In this document: one piece after another, positions 19,681-27,632 of the stretch
Position numbering within the stretch: the stretch's first letter is position 1
How the letters are laid out: every line of letters begins with the position of its first letter
Assembly: GCA_029852775.1 (NCBI GenBank)
Contig: LEKJ01000023.1
Location: 1-44,333, forward strand
DNA: 44,333 bases
Source of the DNA: Pasteurellaceae bacterium LFhippo2
Lineage (GTDB): Bacteria > Pseudomonadota > Gammaproteobacteria > Enterobacterales > Pasteurellaceae
Reading direction: 5' to 3'
The notes under the pieces: generated by a model
The model's input: only the letters and a program-made list of their open reading frames with translations
The model's database searches: none
What the model was told of the DNA's origin: nothing
Position numbers and translations under genes: made by a program

Positions 19681-19869
19681 TAACTTAAATCAGCCTAGAT
19701 TTAAGTTAAAAATTTGTTTCCAACCTATCCCGTCCTTTGGGAATTTAGGGCAAAAACAAAAAAGCTGAAACGCTTTTTTTAATAAGTAGCGAGTCAAATG
19801 CCCCATGGCATCTTATCTTTCAGGATAAGAAAGCTTAGGCTTCCCGCAAGGCACCCGACTTATTTTTTT
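19681..19869 (+). ncRNA. Structured leader or small RNA region upstream of dat
   Basis: The 363-bp gap between dtd and dat contains several clear RNA folds. A perfect 11-bp hairpin lies at 19681-19708 (loop AGCCTA), with a smaller TCCC/GGGA stem after it. An intrinsic terminator follows at 19758-19780. Then comes a domain at 19781-19869 closed by AATAAGT/ACTTATT, containing TGCC-CCAT-GGCA and the TCTTATC/GATAAGA hairpin, and ending in a run of seven T. The dat ATG is 28 nt beyond. It could be an attenuating leader for dat-ddc, one or two small RNAs, or both. It does not match a riboswitch class recognised here. Confidence 0.55.
19758..19780 (+). terminator. Intrinsic terminator inside the dat leader
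   Basis: AAAAAAGC and GCTTTTTT form an 8-bp stem around TGAAAC, followed by further T. It lies 120 bp before the dat start, so it either ends a short upstream RNA or attenuates the operon. Confidence 0.65.
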
Positions 19870-19897
19870 AACCTCTTATAGAAGGTCTATTCCAAAA

Positions 19898-21262
19898 ATG
19901 ACAAATACTCCTGTAAATCCAATTAACCAAGCTACCAACGCATACTACTTAGAGCGTCAAGACGCAATGGAATCTAATGTGCGTAGTTATCCACGTAAAT
20001 TGCCTTTAGCTATCGCAAAAGCGCAAGGCTGCTGGGTAACTGATGTTGAAGGTAATGAATACCTAGACTTCTTAGCAGGTGCAGGAACTTTAGCTTTAGG
20101 GCACAATCACCCGAAAATTATTCAAGCTATCCAAGATGTACTAGCAAGCGGTTTACCGTTACATACTCTTGATTTAACTACCCCATTAAAAGATGCTTTC
20201 TCTGAAGAATTATTATCATTCTTCCCGAAAGACAAATACTGCTTACAGTTCACAGGCCCATCAGGCGCAGATGCAAATGAAGCAGCAATCAAATTAGCAA
20301 AAACCTTTACTGGTCGTGGTAATGTAATCGCATTCTCTGGTGGCTTCCACGGTATGACACACGGTGCGTTATCATTAACAGGTAACTTAAGCGCGAAAAA
20401 CAAAGTACAAAACTTAATGGCGGGTGTGCAATTTATGCCATACCCACACGAGTATCGTTGCCCATTAGGTTTAGGTGGTGAAGCAGGTGCAGACGCATTA
20501 ACCTACTACTTTGAAAACTTTATCGAAGATGTGGAAAGTGGCGTGGTAAAACCAGCAGCAGTTATCTTAGAAGCAATTCAAGGTGAGGGCGGTGTAGTGC
20601 CAGCACCAATCAAATTCTTACAAAAAATCCGTGAAGTAACTCAAAAACACGGCATTTTAATGATCGTAGATGAAGTACAAGCGGGCTTCTGTCGTTCAGG
20701 TAAAATGTTTGCGTTCGAACACGCAGGTATCGAGCCAGATATCGTGGTAATGTCTAAAGCGATCGGTGGTAGCTTACCACTTGCAGTATTAGCCATTAAG
20801 AAAGAGTTCGACGCATGGTTACCAGCAGGTCATACGGGTACATTCCGTGGTAACCAATTAGCAATGGCAACAGGTTACACAGCATTAAAAATGATGCGTG
20901 AAGAAAACCTTGCTCAGAATGCACATGATCGTGGCGAATACTTAGCAAACGCAATCAAAGAGTTAGCGAAAGAATACCCTTGTATCGGTCATGTACGTGG
21001 TCGTGGTTTAATGATGGGTATCGAAATCGTTGATGAGCGCAAACCTGCTAACCGTATGGGTTCATTCCCTGAAGATGGCGAATTAGCGGCAGCAATTCAA
21101 AAAGCATGTTTCAACAATAAATTATTGTTAGAACGTGGTGGCCGTGGCGGTAACGTCGTTCGCGTACTTTGTGCAGTAAACATCAGCCAAGCAGAATGTG
21201 AAGAAATGGTAAAACGCTTCACTAAATCTGTTGCAGAAGCAGTTAAGGCTGTGCGCGGGTAA
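19898..21262 (+). CDS. dat: Diaminobutyrate--2-oxoglutarate aminotransferase
   Basis: This PLP enzyme moves an amino group from glutamate to aspartate semialdehyde to give L-2,4-diaminobutyrate. It is a class III aminotransferase: [15 protein letters not shown] near residue 53, [10 protein letters not shown] near 149, the PLP-contacting DEVQAGF, and SKAIGG with the Schiff-base lysine K287. The 454 residues agree with the Dat family. The neighbouring decarboxylase separates it from EctB-type ectoine enzymes. Codon use is strongly biased (GGT, CGT, TTA), as in highly expressed genes. A GAAGG ribosome site lies 12 nt before the ATG, behind a structured leader. A paired palindrome lies between it and ddc. 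Confidence 0.94.
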   Translation: MTNTPVNPINQATNAYYLERQDAMESNVRSYPRKLPLAIAKAQGCWVTDVEGNEYLDFLAGAGTLALGHNHPKIIQAIQDVLASGLPLHTLDLTTPLKDAFSEELLSFFPKDKYCLQFTGPSGADANEAAIKLAKTFTGRGNVIAFSGGFHGMTHGALSLTGNLSAKNKVQNLMAGVQFMPYPHEYRCPLGLGGEAGADALTYYFENFIEDVESGVVKPAAVILEAIQGEGGVVPAPIKFLQKIREVTQKHGILMIVDEVQAGFCRSGKMFAFEHAGIEPDIVVMSKAIGGSLPLAVLAIKKEFDAWLPAGHTGTFRGNQLAMATGYTALKMMREENLAQNAHDRGEYLANAIKELAKEYPCIGHVRGRGLMMGIEIVDERKPANRMGSFPEDGELAAAIQKACFNNKLLLERGGRGGNVVRVLCAVNISQAECEEMVKRFTKSVAEAVKAVRG

Positions 21263-21274
21263 AATTGATTTAGC

Positions 21275-21339
21275 GGGCGTACGCAGTACGCCCCTACATT
21301 CATACCTTCAATTTTTGTAGGGGCGTACTGCGTACGCCC
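21275..21339. repeat. Paired GTAGGGG palindrome between dat and ddc
   Basis: Two 23-nt arms (21275-21297 and 21317-21339) are perfect inverted copies around a 19-nt spacer. Each arm also folds alone (GGGCGTAC-GCA-GTACGCCC on the left). It lies within the dat-ddc operon and may lower or stabilise distal transcript levels. Confidence 0.88.
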
Positions 21340-21365
21340 TTCTATTTATAAAATAGGATATAACA

Positions 21366-22898
21366 ATGATCGATTTTGCAAAACATAAACAAGCTCTTTT
21401 CTGTAACGATCCGCAATCTATCGCGGACTACGAAAGTGCAATGAACCAAGCGGTACAAGCGGTCAGTTCTTGGTTAAAAAATGAAAAAATGTACACTGGC
21501 GGTAGCATTAAACAGCTTCGCTCTAAAATTGCCTTCAATCCAACTGAACAAGGTGTTGGCGTTCACGAATCACTAAAACATTTAGTCGATATATTCTTAA
21601 ACCCAAGTTTAAAAGTACATCACCCACATTCATTAGCGCACTTACACTGTCCTACAATGGTAACTAGCCAAATTGCCGAAGTGTTAATTAACGCAACCAA
21701 CCAATCAATGGACTCATGGGACCAAAGCCCTGCAGGCTCATTAATGGAAGTGCAGTTAATCGACTGGCTACGTCAAAAAGTCGGCTATGGTGAAGGTACA
21801 GCAGGTGTATTCACATCAGGTGGTACTCAATCAAACTTAATGGGTGTATTACTAGCTCGCGATTGGGCGATTGCAAAGAACTGGAAAAATGAAGACGGTT
21901 CTGAGTGGTCAGTACAGCGTGATGGTATCCCAGCTGACGCAATGAAAAAAGTGAAAGTGGTGTGTTCTGAAAACGCTCACTTCTCTGTGCAAAAAAATAT
22001 GGCAATGATGGGGATGGGCTTCCAATCGGTAGTGACTGTTCCATCAAATGCAAATGCGCAAATGGACGTAGTAGCATTAGAGAAAACTTTAGCAGATTTA
22101 ACTGCGGAAGGTAAAATTGTGGCTTGTGTGGTAGCAACAGCGGGTACTACAGATGCGGGTGCTATCGATCCATTAAAAGAAATCCGTGAAATCACCAATA
22201 AATATGGTGCGTGGATGCACGTTGATGCAGCTTGGGGCGGTGCGTTACTATTATCAAAAGATTTCCGTCACTTCTTAGACGGTATCGAATTAACCGACTC
22301 AATCACTTTAGACTTCCACAAACACTTCTTCCAAAGTATCTCTTGTGGTGCGTTCTTATTAAAAGATGAAGCGAACTATCGTTTTATCGACTATAAAGCG
22401 GACTACCTAAACTCAGAGTATGACGAAGAGCACGGTGTACCAAACTTAGTAGCGAAATCATTACAAACTACTCGTCGTTTTGATGCGTTAAAATTATGGC
22501 TCACTATCGAAGCATTAGGCGAGCAGCTTTACGCGTCAATGATCGACCACGGCGTACACTTAACTCGCCAAGTGGCAGATTACATCAAAGCAACAGATAG
22601 CTTAGAGTTATTAGTTGAGCCACAATTCGCATCGGTATTATTCCGTGTTGTACCAGCAGGCTACCCAGCGGAATTTGTGGATAGCTTAAACCAAAATATC
22701 GCAGATGAACTATTTGCACGTGGTGAAGCAAATATCGGTGTAACTAAAGTGGGCAACAATCAATCATTGAAGATGACAACATTAAGTCCAATCGCTACTC
22801 TTGAAAATGTGAAAGCATTATTAGCACAAGTGTTAGCAGAAAGCGACCGTATTAAAGATGCGATCGTAAAAGGTGAATACACTCCAGCGATTGATTAA
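21366..22898 (+). CDS. ddc: L-2,4-diaminobutyrate decarboxylase
   Basis: This group II PLP decarboxylase converts 2,4-diaminobutyrate to 1,3-diaminopropane, completing the route begun by Dat. The family signatures are [12 protein letters not shown] near residue 85, [11 protein letters not shown] near 150, [13 protein letters not shown] near 285 and LDFHKHFFQ with the PLP lysine K319. The length of 510 residues is as expected. The ATG follows AGGATATAACA. Codon use is as biased as in dat. A strong terminator closes the operon at 22922. A canonical uptake sequence lies near the start of the gene (21455-21463). Confidence 0.95.
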   Translation: MIDFAKHKQALFCNDPQSIADYESAMNQAVQAVSSWLKNEKMYTGGSIKQLRSKIAFNPTEQGVGVHESLKHLVDIFLNPSLKVHHPHSLAHLHCPTMVTSQIAEVLINATNQSMDSWDQSPAGSLMEVQLIDWLRQKVGYGEGTAGVFTSGGTQSNLMGVLLARDWAIAKNWKNEDGSEWSVQRDGIPADAMKKVKVVCSENAHFSVQKNMAMMGMGFQSVVTVPSNANAQMDVVALEKTLADLTAEGKIVACVVATAGTTDAGAIDPLKEIREITNKYGAWMHVDAAWGGALLLSKDFRHFLDGIELTDSITLDFHKHFFQSISCGAFLLKDEANYRFIDYKADYLNSEYDEEHGVPNLVAKSLQTTRRFDALKLWLTIEALGEQLYASMIDHGVHLTRQVADYIKATDSLELLVEPQFASVLFRVVPAGYPAEFVDSLNQNIADELFARGEANIGVTKVGNNQSLKMTTLSPIATLENVKALLAQVLAESDRIKDAIVKGEYTPAID

Positions 22899-22921
22899 TC
22901 GTTATTTTCTTACTTTTTAAG

Positions 22922-22949
22922 CCTTCTTGTTAAATGCAAGAAGGTTTTT
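22922..22949 (+). terminator. Terminator of dat-ddc
   Basis: CCTTCTTG and CAAGAAGG form an 8-bp stem around a 7-nt loop, followed by TTTTT, 23 nt after the ddc stop. Confidence 0.88.
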
Positions 22950-23053
22950 GTCTATTTTGCGCTCAATTGATATCAAAAGATCAAAAGAAAAACACAACTG
23001 CAGAGCAAAATTCGTATAATTCCGCAAGTTTTATATAAATGACACGAGAACAA

Positions 23054-23890
23054 ATGAAAACATCTCTACATCAACTAAAATGGGGAATTTTCAATCTACT
23101 TGAGAAGGATCTTATTAGTTTTTATGCCAAAAAGTATGGTGAATGGGCTGAAACTGAAGTACAATTTTTTCTAAGTATATTGCAATCCCAAGATAATGTG
23201 ATAGAAGTTGGATCCAACATGGGGTTACACTCTATTCCTATCGCTAAGCATATTCCGAACGGAAAACTATTCTGTTTTGAACCTCAACGAATTATATTCC
23301 AAGTACTTTGCGCTAATTTATCACTCAATCAGCTCTCTAATACTTATGCTTATCAAGAAGGTGTTGCTGAAAAATGTGGTATTACTGAAATTCCTTCAAC
23401 TAACTATGATACTTTATGGAATTATGGTGCATTTTCTATTGATAAGGGCTTTAATACAGAAGGGGATTTCCAAGGCGAAACGACTAAAGAATTTGTCATA
23501 GTCACAGCATTAGATTCACACCCTGAAATTAATAAACTCACTTCATTAAGACTCTTAAAGATTGACGCGGAAGGTTTTGAAATTAATGTATTAGATGGCG
23601 CATCACAAATAATAACAAAGCATCAACCTGTAATTTTTGTTGAGGCTTTTCCTGAAAGAGCTATTCAACTTGCAGAGTATATGGATAATATTGATTACAA
23701 ATGTTTTTGGTTTATATCAAAACGCTATCAAAAGAATAATTTCTTAGGCGGTGATTATATTTCAGATCTGGATGTCGAAGACTATAATTTAGTGTGCGTA
23801 CCTAAATCACAAGACGACATTCTGCCTACGAATTTTAAAGTGTTACTAGCAGATCATAAACTAAATAATCTCCCTTTCATTACCTATTAA
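23054..23890 (+). CDS. FkbM family SAM-dependent methyltransferase
   Basis: This is a Rossmann-fold methyltransferase of the FkbM family, whose members often O-methylate sugars, lipids or secondary products. The SAM site is VIEVGSNMGLHSIPIAK near residue 49, and the family block RLLKIDAEGFEINVLDGA lies near 165. From the ATG at 23054, preceded by CGAG, it has 278 residues. An ATG five codons earlier has no ribosome site. It stands alone, with a terminator before it. Its codon use is clearly more AT-rich than that of ddc and maoP, which suggests later acquisition. Substrate unknown; no glycosyltransferase lies nearby. Confidence 0.82.
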   Translation: MKTSLHQLKWGIFNLLEKDLISFYAKKYGEWAETEVQFFLSILQSQDNVIEVGSNMGLHSIPIAKHIPNGKLFCFEPQRIIFQVLCANLSLNQLSNTYAYQEGVAEKCGITEIPSTNYDTLWNYGAFSIDKGFNTEGDFQGETTKEFVIVTALDSHPEINKLTSLRLLKIDAEGFEINVLDGASQIITKHQPVIFVEAFPERAIQLAEYMDNIDYKCFWFISKRYQKNNFLGGDYISDLDVEDYNLVCVPKSQDDILPTNFKVLLADHKLNNLPFITY

Positions 23891-23925
23891 GTTTTTGCTT
23901 TAAAAATCAGTCTTGTTTTTACAAA

Positions 23926-23948
23926 AAAATGCCTATTTTTTGCATTTT
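23926..23948 (+). terminator. Weak hairpin after the FkbM gene
   Basis: AAAATGC and GCATTTT enclose a T-rich loop about 35 nt after the stop. The stem is only 7 bp and mostly A/T, so this is a tentative terminator. Confidence 0.35.
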
Positions 23949-24027
23949 AGCTTGATTTATTCTCAATATTTGCTTTAATGCTTGCCCGATTTTTAATTTC
24001 AAAAACAGAGTAGACAGAGGCAATATT

Positions 24028-24357
24028 ATGACAGCAAGTTTTAGCGTAGATCGTCGTTTCTTCGATGACAAAAATTACCCACGTGGTTTCTCTCGTCACG
24101 GTGACTACACAATCCGTGAATCACAAACTTTAGAACAGTTTGGTCAAGCGTGTTTAGCATTAGAAAACGGTGACCGTGCGCCAGTAACTGCTGAAGAGGA
24201 ACAATTTGTAGCAGTAATGAAAGGCGATAAAGTTGCAGAAACATTCCTTGAAAAAACTTGGATCAAATATCGTAACTTAACTAGTACAACAAAACGCATT
24301 TACACTCTTTCTGGTGATGTAAGCGGTAGCGAATTATCGAGTGACGATTCAGAATAA
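24028..24357 (+). CDS. maoP: Macrodomain Ori organization protein MaoP (YifE, DUF413)
   Basis: MaoP acts with the maoS site in E. coli to organise the Ori macrodomain of the chromosome. The DUF413 core is unmistakable: FSVDRRFFDDKNYPRGFSRH near residue 5, ESQTLEQFGQAC near 32 and RAPVTAEEEQF near 50. The length is 109 residues, with an acidic, serine-rich tail. The gene is monocistronic, with its own terminator at 24370. Codon use is highly biased. Whether a maoS-like site exists in this genome is not visible from the window. Confidence 0.93.
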   Translation: MTASFSVDRRFFDDKNYPRGFSRHGDYTIRESQTLEQFGQACLALENGDRAPVTAEEEQFVAVMKGDKVAETFLEKTWIKYRNLTSTTKRIYTLSGDVSGSELSSDDSE

Positions 24358-24369
24358 TTTTAATCTATG

Positions 24370-24398
24370 AGAAGGCTTGCAAAAGCCTTTTCTTTTTT
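24370..24398 (+). terminator. Terminator of maoP
   Basis: AAGGCTT-GCAA-AAGCCTT forms the stem and is followed by TTCTTTTTT, 13 nt after the stop. Confidence 0.85.
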
Positions 24399-24407
24399 GG
24401 AAATTTT

Positions 24408-24479
24408 GTAGGGGCGTATTGCATACGCCCGTCAAAGCCCGATATATTTATGTTGCGGGCGTACGCAGTACGCCCCTAC
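24408..24479. repeat. Paired GTAGGGG palindrome between maoP and trmA
   Basis: Two 23-nt arms (24408-24430 and 24457-24479) differ at two positions. In the left arm both changes occur together (GCGTAT and ATACGC), so its own hairpin stays fully paired while pairing between the arms loses two pairs. Confidence 0.88.
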
Positions 24480-24513
24480 ATTCTGGCAAACGTATCTTCA
24501 ATAGCATAAAACA

Positions 24514-25605
24514 ATGACCTTACCAATCAACCAATACCCTGATTTACTTGCAAAAAAATCTGCAAATCTAACCGCTTTACTAGCTCCCTTCTCTGCCCCA
24601 CAGCTTGAAGTCTTTGCATCAGAAACAAGCCATTTCCGTATGCGTGCGGAATTTCGTGTTTGGCATCAAGATGGCGACCTTTATCATATTATGTTTGATA
24701 AAGAGAGCAAAGAACGTTACCGAGTAGATCAATTCCCTATCGCAAGCCAGCTGATTAATCGCATGATGACAGTTATCCTAGCGGAAATTAAAGGTAATGA
24801 TTTACTTACTAAGAAATTGTTCCAGATTGACTATCTAAGCACTTTAAGCGGTCAGATTGCGGTTTCTATGCTTTATCATAAAAAGCTAACGGACGAATGG
24901 GTTGAACAGGCTAAATTGCTTAAACAGCGTTTGACAGGCTATGGCTTTGATGTACAGCTGATTGGTCGTGCCACTAAGCAGAAAATCGCTTTAGATAACG
25001 ATTTTGTCGAAGAAGTGCTGAAAGTTGATGGCAAAGATTATATCTATCGCCAAGTGGAAAACAGCTTTACTCAACCAAACGGTAAGATGAATATCAAAAT
25101 GCTTGAATGGGCAAGAAGCTGTACGGCTAATAGCCAAGGCGATTTACTTGAGCTTTATTGTGGTAATGGTAACTTCTCTATTGCCCTTGCGAGTAATTTC
25201 CGCAAAGTGTTAGCCACTGAAATTTCAAAATCATCGGTAGAATCGGCACAATACAATATTGAGAAAAATGGCGTAGATAATCTGCAAATTATCCGTATGT
25301 CTGCGGAAGAGTTTACAGAAGCACTAAATGGTGTGCGTGAATTCTATCGCCTACGTGGTGTGGATTTAAAACAGTATGATTGCAATACCATTTTTGTTGA
25401 TCCGCCACGCGCAGGTTTAGACCAAGCAACGCTAGATATGGTACAAGGCTACGAACGTATTTTATATATTTCGTGTAACCCACACACTTTAGCTAACAAT
25501 TTACAGCAATTAAGTAAAACACATCGTATTGAACGTTGTGCCCTATTCGACCAATTCCCTTATACAGATCACATCGAAAGCGGCGTTTGGTTGATTAGAA
25601 AATAG
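24514..25605 (+). CDS. trmA: tRNA/tmRNA (uracil-C5)-methyltransferase TrmA
   Basis: TrmA makes the T (m5U54) of the T-loop in tRNAs and tmRNA using SAM. The SAM-binding [17 protein letters not shown] begins near residue 211, [10 protein letters not shown] near 293, and the catalytic nucleophile is C321 in YISCNPHTL. The C-terminal [13 protein letters not shown] is also typical. The length of 363 residues is normal. It lies upstream of two tRNA-Ser genes that carry its target loop, which is probably coincidence. Confidence 0.96.
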   Translation: MTLPINQYPDLLAKKSANLTALLAPFSAPQLEVFASETSHFRMRAEFRVWHQDGDLYHIMFDKESKERYRVDQFPIASQLINRMMTVILAEIKGNDLLTKKLFQIDYLSTLSGQIAVSMLYHKKLTDEWVEQAKLLKQRLTGYGFDVQLIGRATKQKIALDNDFVEEVLKVDGKDYIYRQVENSFTQPNGKMNIKMLEWARSCTANSQGDLLELYCGNGNFSIALASNFRKVLATEISKSSVESAQYNIEKNGVDNLQIIRMSAEEFTEALNGVREFYRLRGVDLKQYDCNTIFVDPPRAGLDQATLDMVQGYERILYISCNPHTLANNLQQLSKTHRIERCALFDQFPYTDHIESGVWLIRK

Positions 25606-25654
25606 GTTTTATGGCTAAAAATAAGCCGTTTGTTACATTTACAATATTTTGTGC

Positions 25655-25683
25655 TTGACCTAAACGGCTGTTATCTATATCAT
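25655..25683 (+). promoter_or_regulatory. Promoter of the tRNA-Ser genes
   Basis: TTGACC (25655-25660), a 17-bp spacer and TATCAT (25678-25683) precede the first tRNA by 19 bp. The GCGCC just downstream is a GC-rich discriminator typical of stable-RNA promoters under stringent control. Confidence 0.75.
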
Positions 25684-25702
25684 TGCGCCTGTTTTCAACA
25701 GC

Positions 25703-25792
25703 GGAGGAATGGCAGAGCGGTTGAATGCACCGGTCTTGAAAACCGGCGAGGGTTAACGCCCTCCGTGAGTTCGAATCTCACTTCCTCCGCCA
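25703..25792 (+). tRNA. serT: tRNA-Ser(UGA), first copy
   Basis: The 90-nt sequence has acceptor arms GGAGGAA and TTCCTCC, the anticodon TGA in CTTGAAA, a long variable arm as in all serine tRNAs, the T-loop GTTCGAATC, and an encoded CCA. It reads UCA and related codons. Confidence 0.97.
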
Positions 25793-25803
25793 CTTAATTT
25801 ATA

Positions 25804-25834
25804 GCCTGTTGATAAGGAATTATCAGCAGGTTTT
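25804..25834 (+). terminator. Hairpin between the two tRNA-Ser genes
   Basis: CCTGTTGATAA and TTATCAGCAGG pair over 11 positions (one G-U) and are followed by TTTT. It could terminate the first tRNA, giving the two copies unequal expression, or be a processing signal. Confidence 0.65.
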
Positions 25835-25873
25835 CTCTCTCAAAGAGATACAATTTAAAATAGAATTCAACCC

Positions 25874-25963
25874 GGAGGAATGGCAGAGCGGTTGAATGCA
25901 CCGGTCTTGAAAACCGGCGAGGGTTAACGCCCTCCGTGAGTTCGAATCTCACTTCCTCCGCCA
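25874..25963 (+). tRNA. serT: tRNA-Ser(UGA), second copy
   Basis: It is identical to the first copy over all 90 nt, 171 bp downstream. Only weak promoter sequence (TAGAAT at about -10) lies in the 81-bp spacer, so it may depend on read-through. Confidence 0.97.
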
Positions 25964-25971
25964 CTTATTTT

Positions 25972-25998
25972 AACCCACTGATATTCAGTGGGTTTTTT
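25972..25998 (+). terminator. Terminator after tRNA-Ser copy 2
   Basis: AACCCACTGA-TAT-TCAGTGGGTT is a 10-bp stem followed by TTTT, directly behind the second tRNA. Confidence 0.9.
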
Positions 25999-26069
25999 AT
26001 TGCCTGAAATATACCACTAGCCCTACTCTCTCTTCCAAATTCTTATTTGCAAGATTCTTTAAAAATCAG

Positions 26070-26078
26070 ACCGGTTGT
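26070..26078 (-). repeat. Variant DNA uptake sequence, ACAACCGGT core
   Basis: The core ACCGGTTGT on the plus strand is preceded by AAAAATCAG and, further left, TTGCAAG, so the full AT-rich extension is present. The rest of the 200-bp gap before rpmG holds only a short GCGAGACTCTCGC palindrome near 26123. Confidence 0.5.
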
Positions 26079-26170
26079 ACTTCACAATAACTTTAGTATT
26101 TAACTTGTTCTGCATTGCACGAGCGAGACTCTCGCACTAACAAAAAATTCTTCGTAGTTCAAAAAACAAA

Positions 26171-26195
26171 AAACCCAGCACTAAGGCTGGGTTTT
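26171..26195 (-). terminator. Terminator of rpmB-rpmG
   Basis: AACCCAGC and GCTGGGTT form an 8-bp stem with a 6-nt loop. On the minus strand it is followed by a run of T, 18 nt past the rpmG stop. Confidence 0.88.
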
Positions 26196-26212
26196 CAAAA
26201 CTCAAAAGCAAA

Positions 26213-26383
26213 TTATTTGATTTTTGCTTCTTTGTAGATAACGTGTTTACGCACAACTGGATCAAATTTTTTGATTTCCATTTTTTCTGGCATATTACGT
26301 TTGTTTTTATCTGTTGTGTAGAAGTGACCTGTTTCTGCAGTAGAAACTAAACGGATTTTCTCACGATTGCCTTTTGCTGCCAT
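26213..26383 (-). CDS. rpmG: 50S ribosomal protein L33
   Basis: L33 is a small basic protein near the E site of the large ribosomal subunit. The 56 residues begin [20 protein letters not shown] and contain [20 protein letters not shown], the standard gammaproteobacterial sequence. This form lacks the CxxC zinc pairs seen in some other L33 paralogues. It starts 10 nt after the rpmB stop, with an AAGGAG ribosome site inside the end of rpmB, and ends at a clear terminator. Confidence 0.97.
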   Translation of the reverse strand: MAAKGNREKIRLVSTAETGHFYTTDKNKRNMPEKMEIKKFDPVVRKHVIYKEAKIK

Positions 26384-26393
26384 CAGTTACTCC

Positions 26394-26630
26394 TTAGATT
26401 TTTTCGCCACGAGCACGGATGTCAGCTAATACTGCATCGATGCCTTTTTTATCGATAATACGCATACCTTTCGCTGTTAAGCGTAAAGTTACGAAACGTT
26501 TTTCACTTTCAACCCAGAAACGGTGTGTGTGAAGGTTAGGTAAGAAACGACGTTTTGTCGCGTTCATTGCGTGTGAGCGGTTGTTACCAACAGCTGGACG
26601 CTTGCCTGTTACTTGACAGACTCTAGACAT
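26394..26630 (-). CDS. rpmB: 50S ribosomal protein L28
   Basis: L28 is a basic protein of the large ribosomal subunit. The 78-residue sequence has the canonical start [20 protein letters not shown] followed by [17 protein letters not shown]. The C1 form of L28 (without zinc ligands) is indicated by a single cysteine. It has a well-formed promoter (26754-26782) and a leader of about 110 nt with several short inverted repeats, and a GGAG ribosome site. It forms an operon with rpmG. Confidence 0.97.
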   Translation of the reverse strand: MSRVCQVTGKRPAVGNNRSHAMNATKRRFLPNLHTHRFWVESEKRFVTLRLTAKGMRIIDKKGIDAVLADIRARGEKI

Positions 26631-26753
26631 TTGAAATTCTCCAATAATTACTTAAGCTTAAGCTAAATGGTTCGGGCTATCAAAGGGCTCAACACCTTCT
26701 AATTGCCTCGTCAGGCAGATACACCCGACCCACGACTACTATAAAGACTGCGG

Positions 26754-26782
26754 ATTATACTTGCTTTGCTTGTTTCATACAA
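26754..26782 (-). promoter_or_regulatory. Promoter of rpmB-rpmG
   Basis: On the minus strand TTGTAT, a 17-bp spacer and a perfect TATAAT are found. The -35 box begins a few bases past the radC stop, so the ribosomal operon is separate from radC. Confidence 0.82.
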
Positions 26783-26789
26783 GGGCGAA

Positions 26790-27473
26790 TTATAAATTTT
26801 CTTGCTGTATCTTCTCTTCTTCGAATGAAAAATAATCACCCTTACCGACGATAATATGATCAACAAAACGGACATCCACTAAATCGCAGGCCATTTGGAT
26901 CTTTCGAGTCAAATAGCGATCCGCTTCGCTCGGTACACAACTGCCTGATGGATGATTATGCGCCACAATAATTGCCGCCGCATTACATCTTAATGCTTCT
27001 TTAATAATCTCACGGGGATGAACTGATGCTTGATTGATTGTGCCAAAAAACATCTTTTCCTTGCGAATCAAACGATGAAGATTATCTAAAAACAGCACCA
27101 TAAACACTTCCTGCTCGTGCTCTTCTAATTCAGACTGAAAATACATCACCGCCAAATAAGGTTGATCGATAGTCTCACTAAACTCCATCTTTTGCGAGAG
27201 ATAACGCTTTGTCATCTCCTTTGTGGCTTGGAGCTGAATATACTGGGTCTGCCCTAGCCCTTTGATCTGACAAAAAGATTCTAGATCTGCGCTTAATAAG
27301 CCACGTAGAGATCCAAATGCATCTAATACATTTTGAGAAAGATCCATTACCGGAATCCCCTTGATCCCTGTTCTCAAAAAAATCGCAAGTAACTCAACAT
27401 CACTTAAAGTTTCCGCGCCATATTCAAGTAATTTTTCACGCGGCATCATCATTAATGGAAATGGTTCATTCAT
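26790..27473 (-). CDS. radC: JAB-domain protein RadC
   Basis: RadC is a widespread protein of uncertain function, once linked to DNA repair. It has an N-terminal helix-hairpin-helix part (IKGLGQTQYIQLQA near residue 70) and a C-terminal JAB/MPN domain. The metalloprotease-like motif HNHPSG-x3-PSEAD supplies H172, H174 and D185. The 227 residues match the family. Many radC copies sit next to rpmB-rpmG, as here. The JAB motif is intact, so a metal-dependent hydrolase activity is possible though unproven. Confidence 0.94.
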   Translation of the reverse strand: MNEPFPLMMMPREKLLEYGAETLSDVELLAIFLRTGIKGIPVMDLSQNVLDAFGSLRGLLSADLESFCQIKGLGQTQYIQLQATKEMTKRYLSQKMEFSETIDQPYLAVMYFQSELEEHEQEVFMVLFLDNLHRLIRKEKMFFGTINQASVHPREIIKEALRCNAAAIIVAHNHPSGSCVPSEADRYLTRKIQMACDLVDVRFVDHIIVGKGDYFSFEEEKIQQENL

Positions 27474-27582
27474 ACTTTTTCTCTCTTTATTAATCGTAAA
27501 AAAAGCATAAAAGGGATAGCGCTTTTGAGCAAAGTTACTTTGGTAAATTTTCGATGAAGATCACAAAAATAGTTTTGAATGA

Positions 27583-27620
27583 AATAAAAAATCCCACCAA
27601 GAGAGTCTCTTGATGGGATT
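27583..27620 (-). terminator. Terminator of roxA
   Basis: AATCCCACCAAGAGA pairs with its downstream complement with one G-U-type mismatch. On the minus strand it is followed by a run of T, about 15 nt after the roxA stop. Confidence 0.88.
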
Positions 27621-27632
27621 CTACAAAAAAAT

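Noticed and set aside
19681-19869. Known structured RNAs (6S RNA, 4.5S RNA, tmRNA, lysine riboswitch)
   Set aside because: The conserved cores of these RNAs as I know them are absent, and the size and fold differ. A covariance search would be needed to exclude distant forms.
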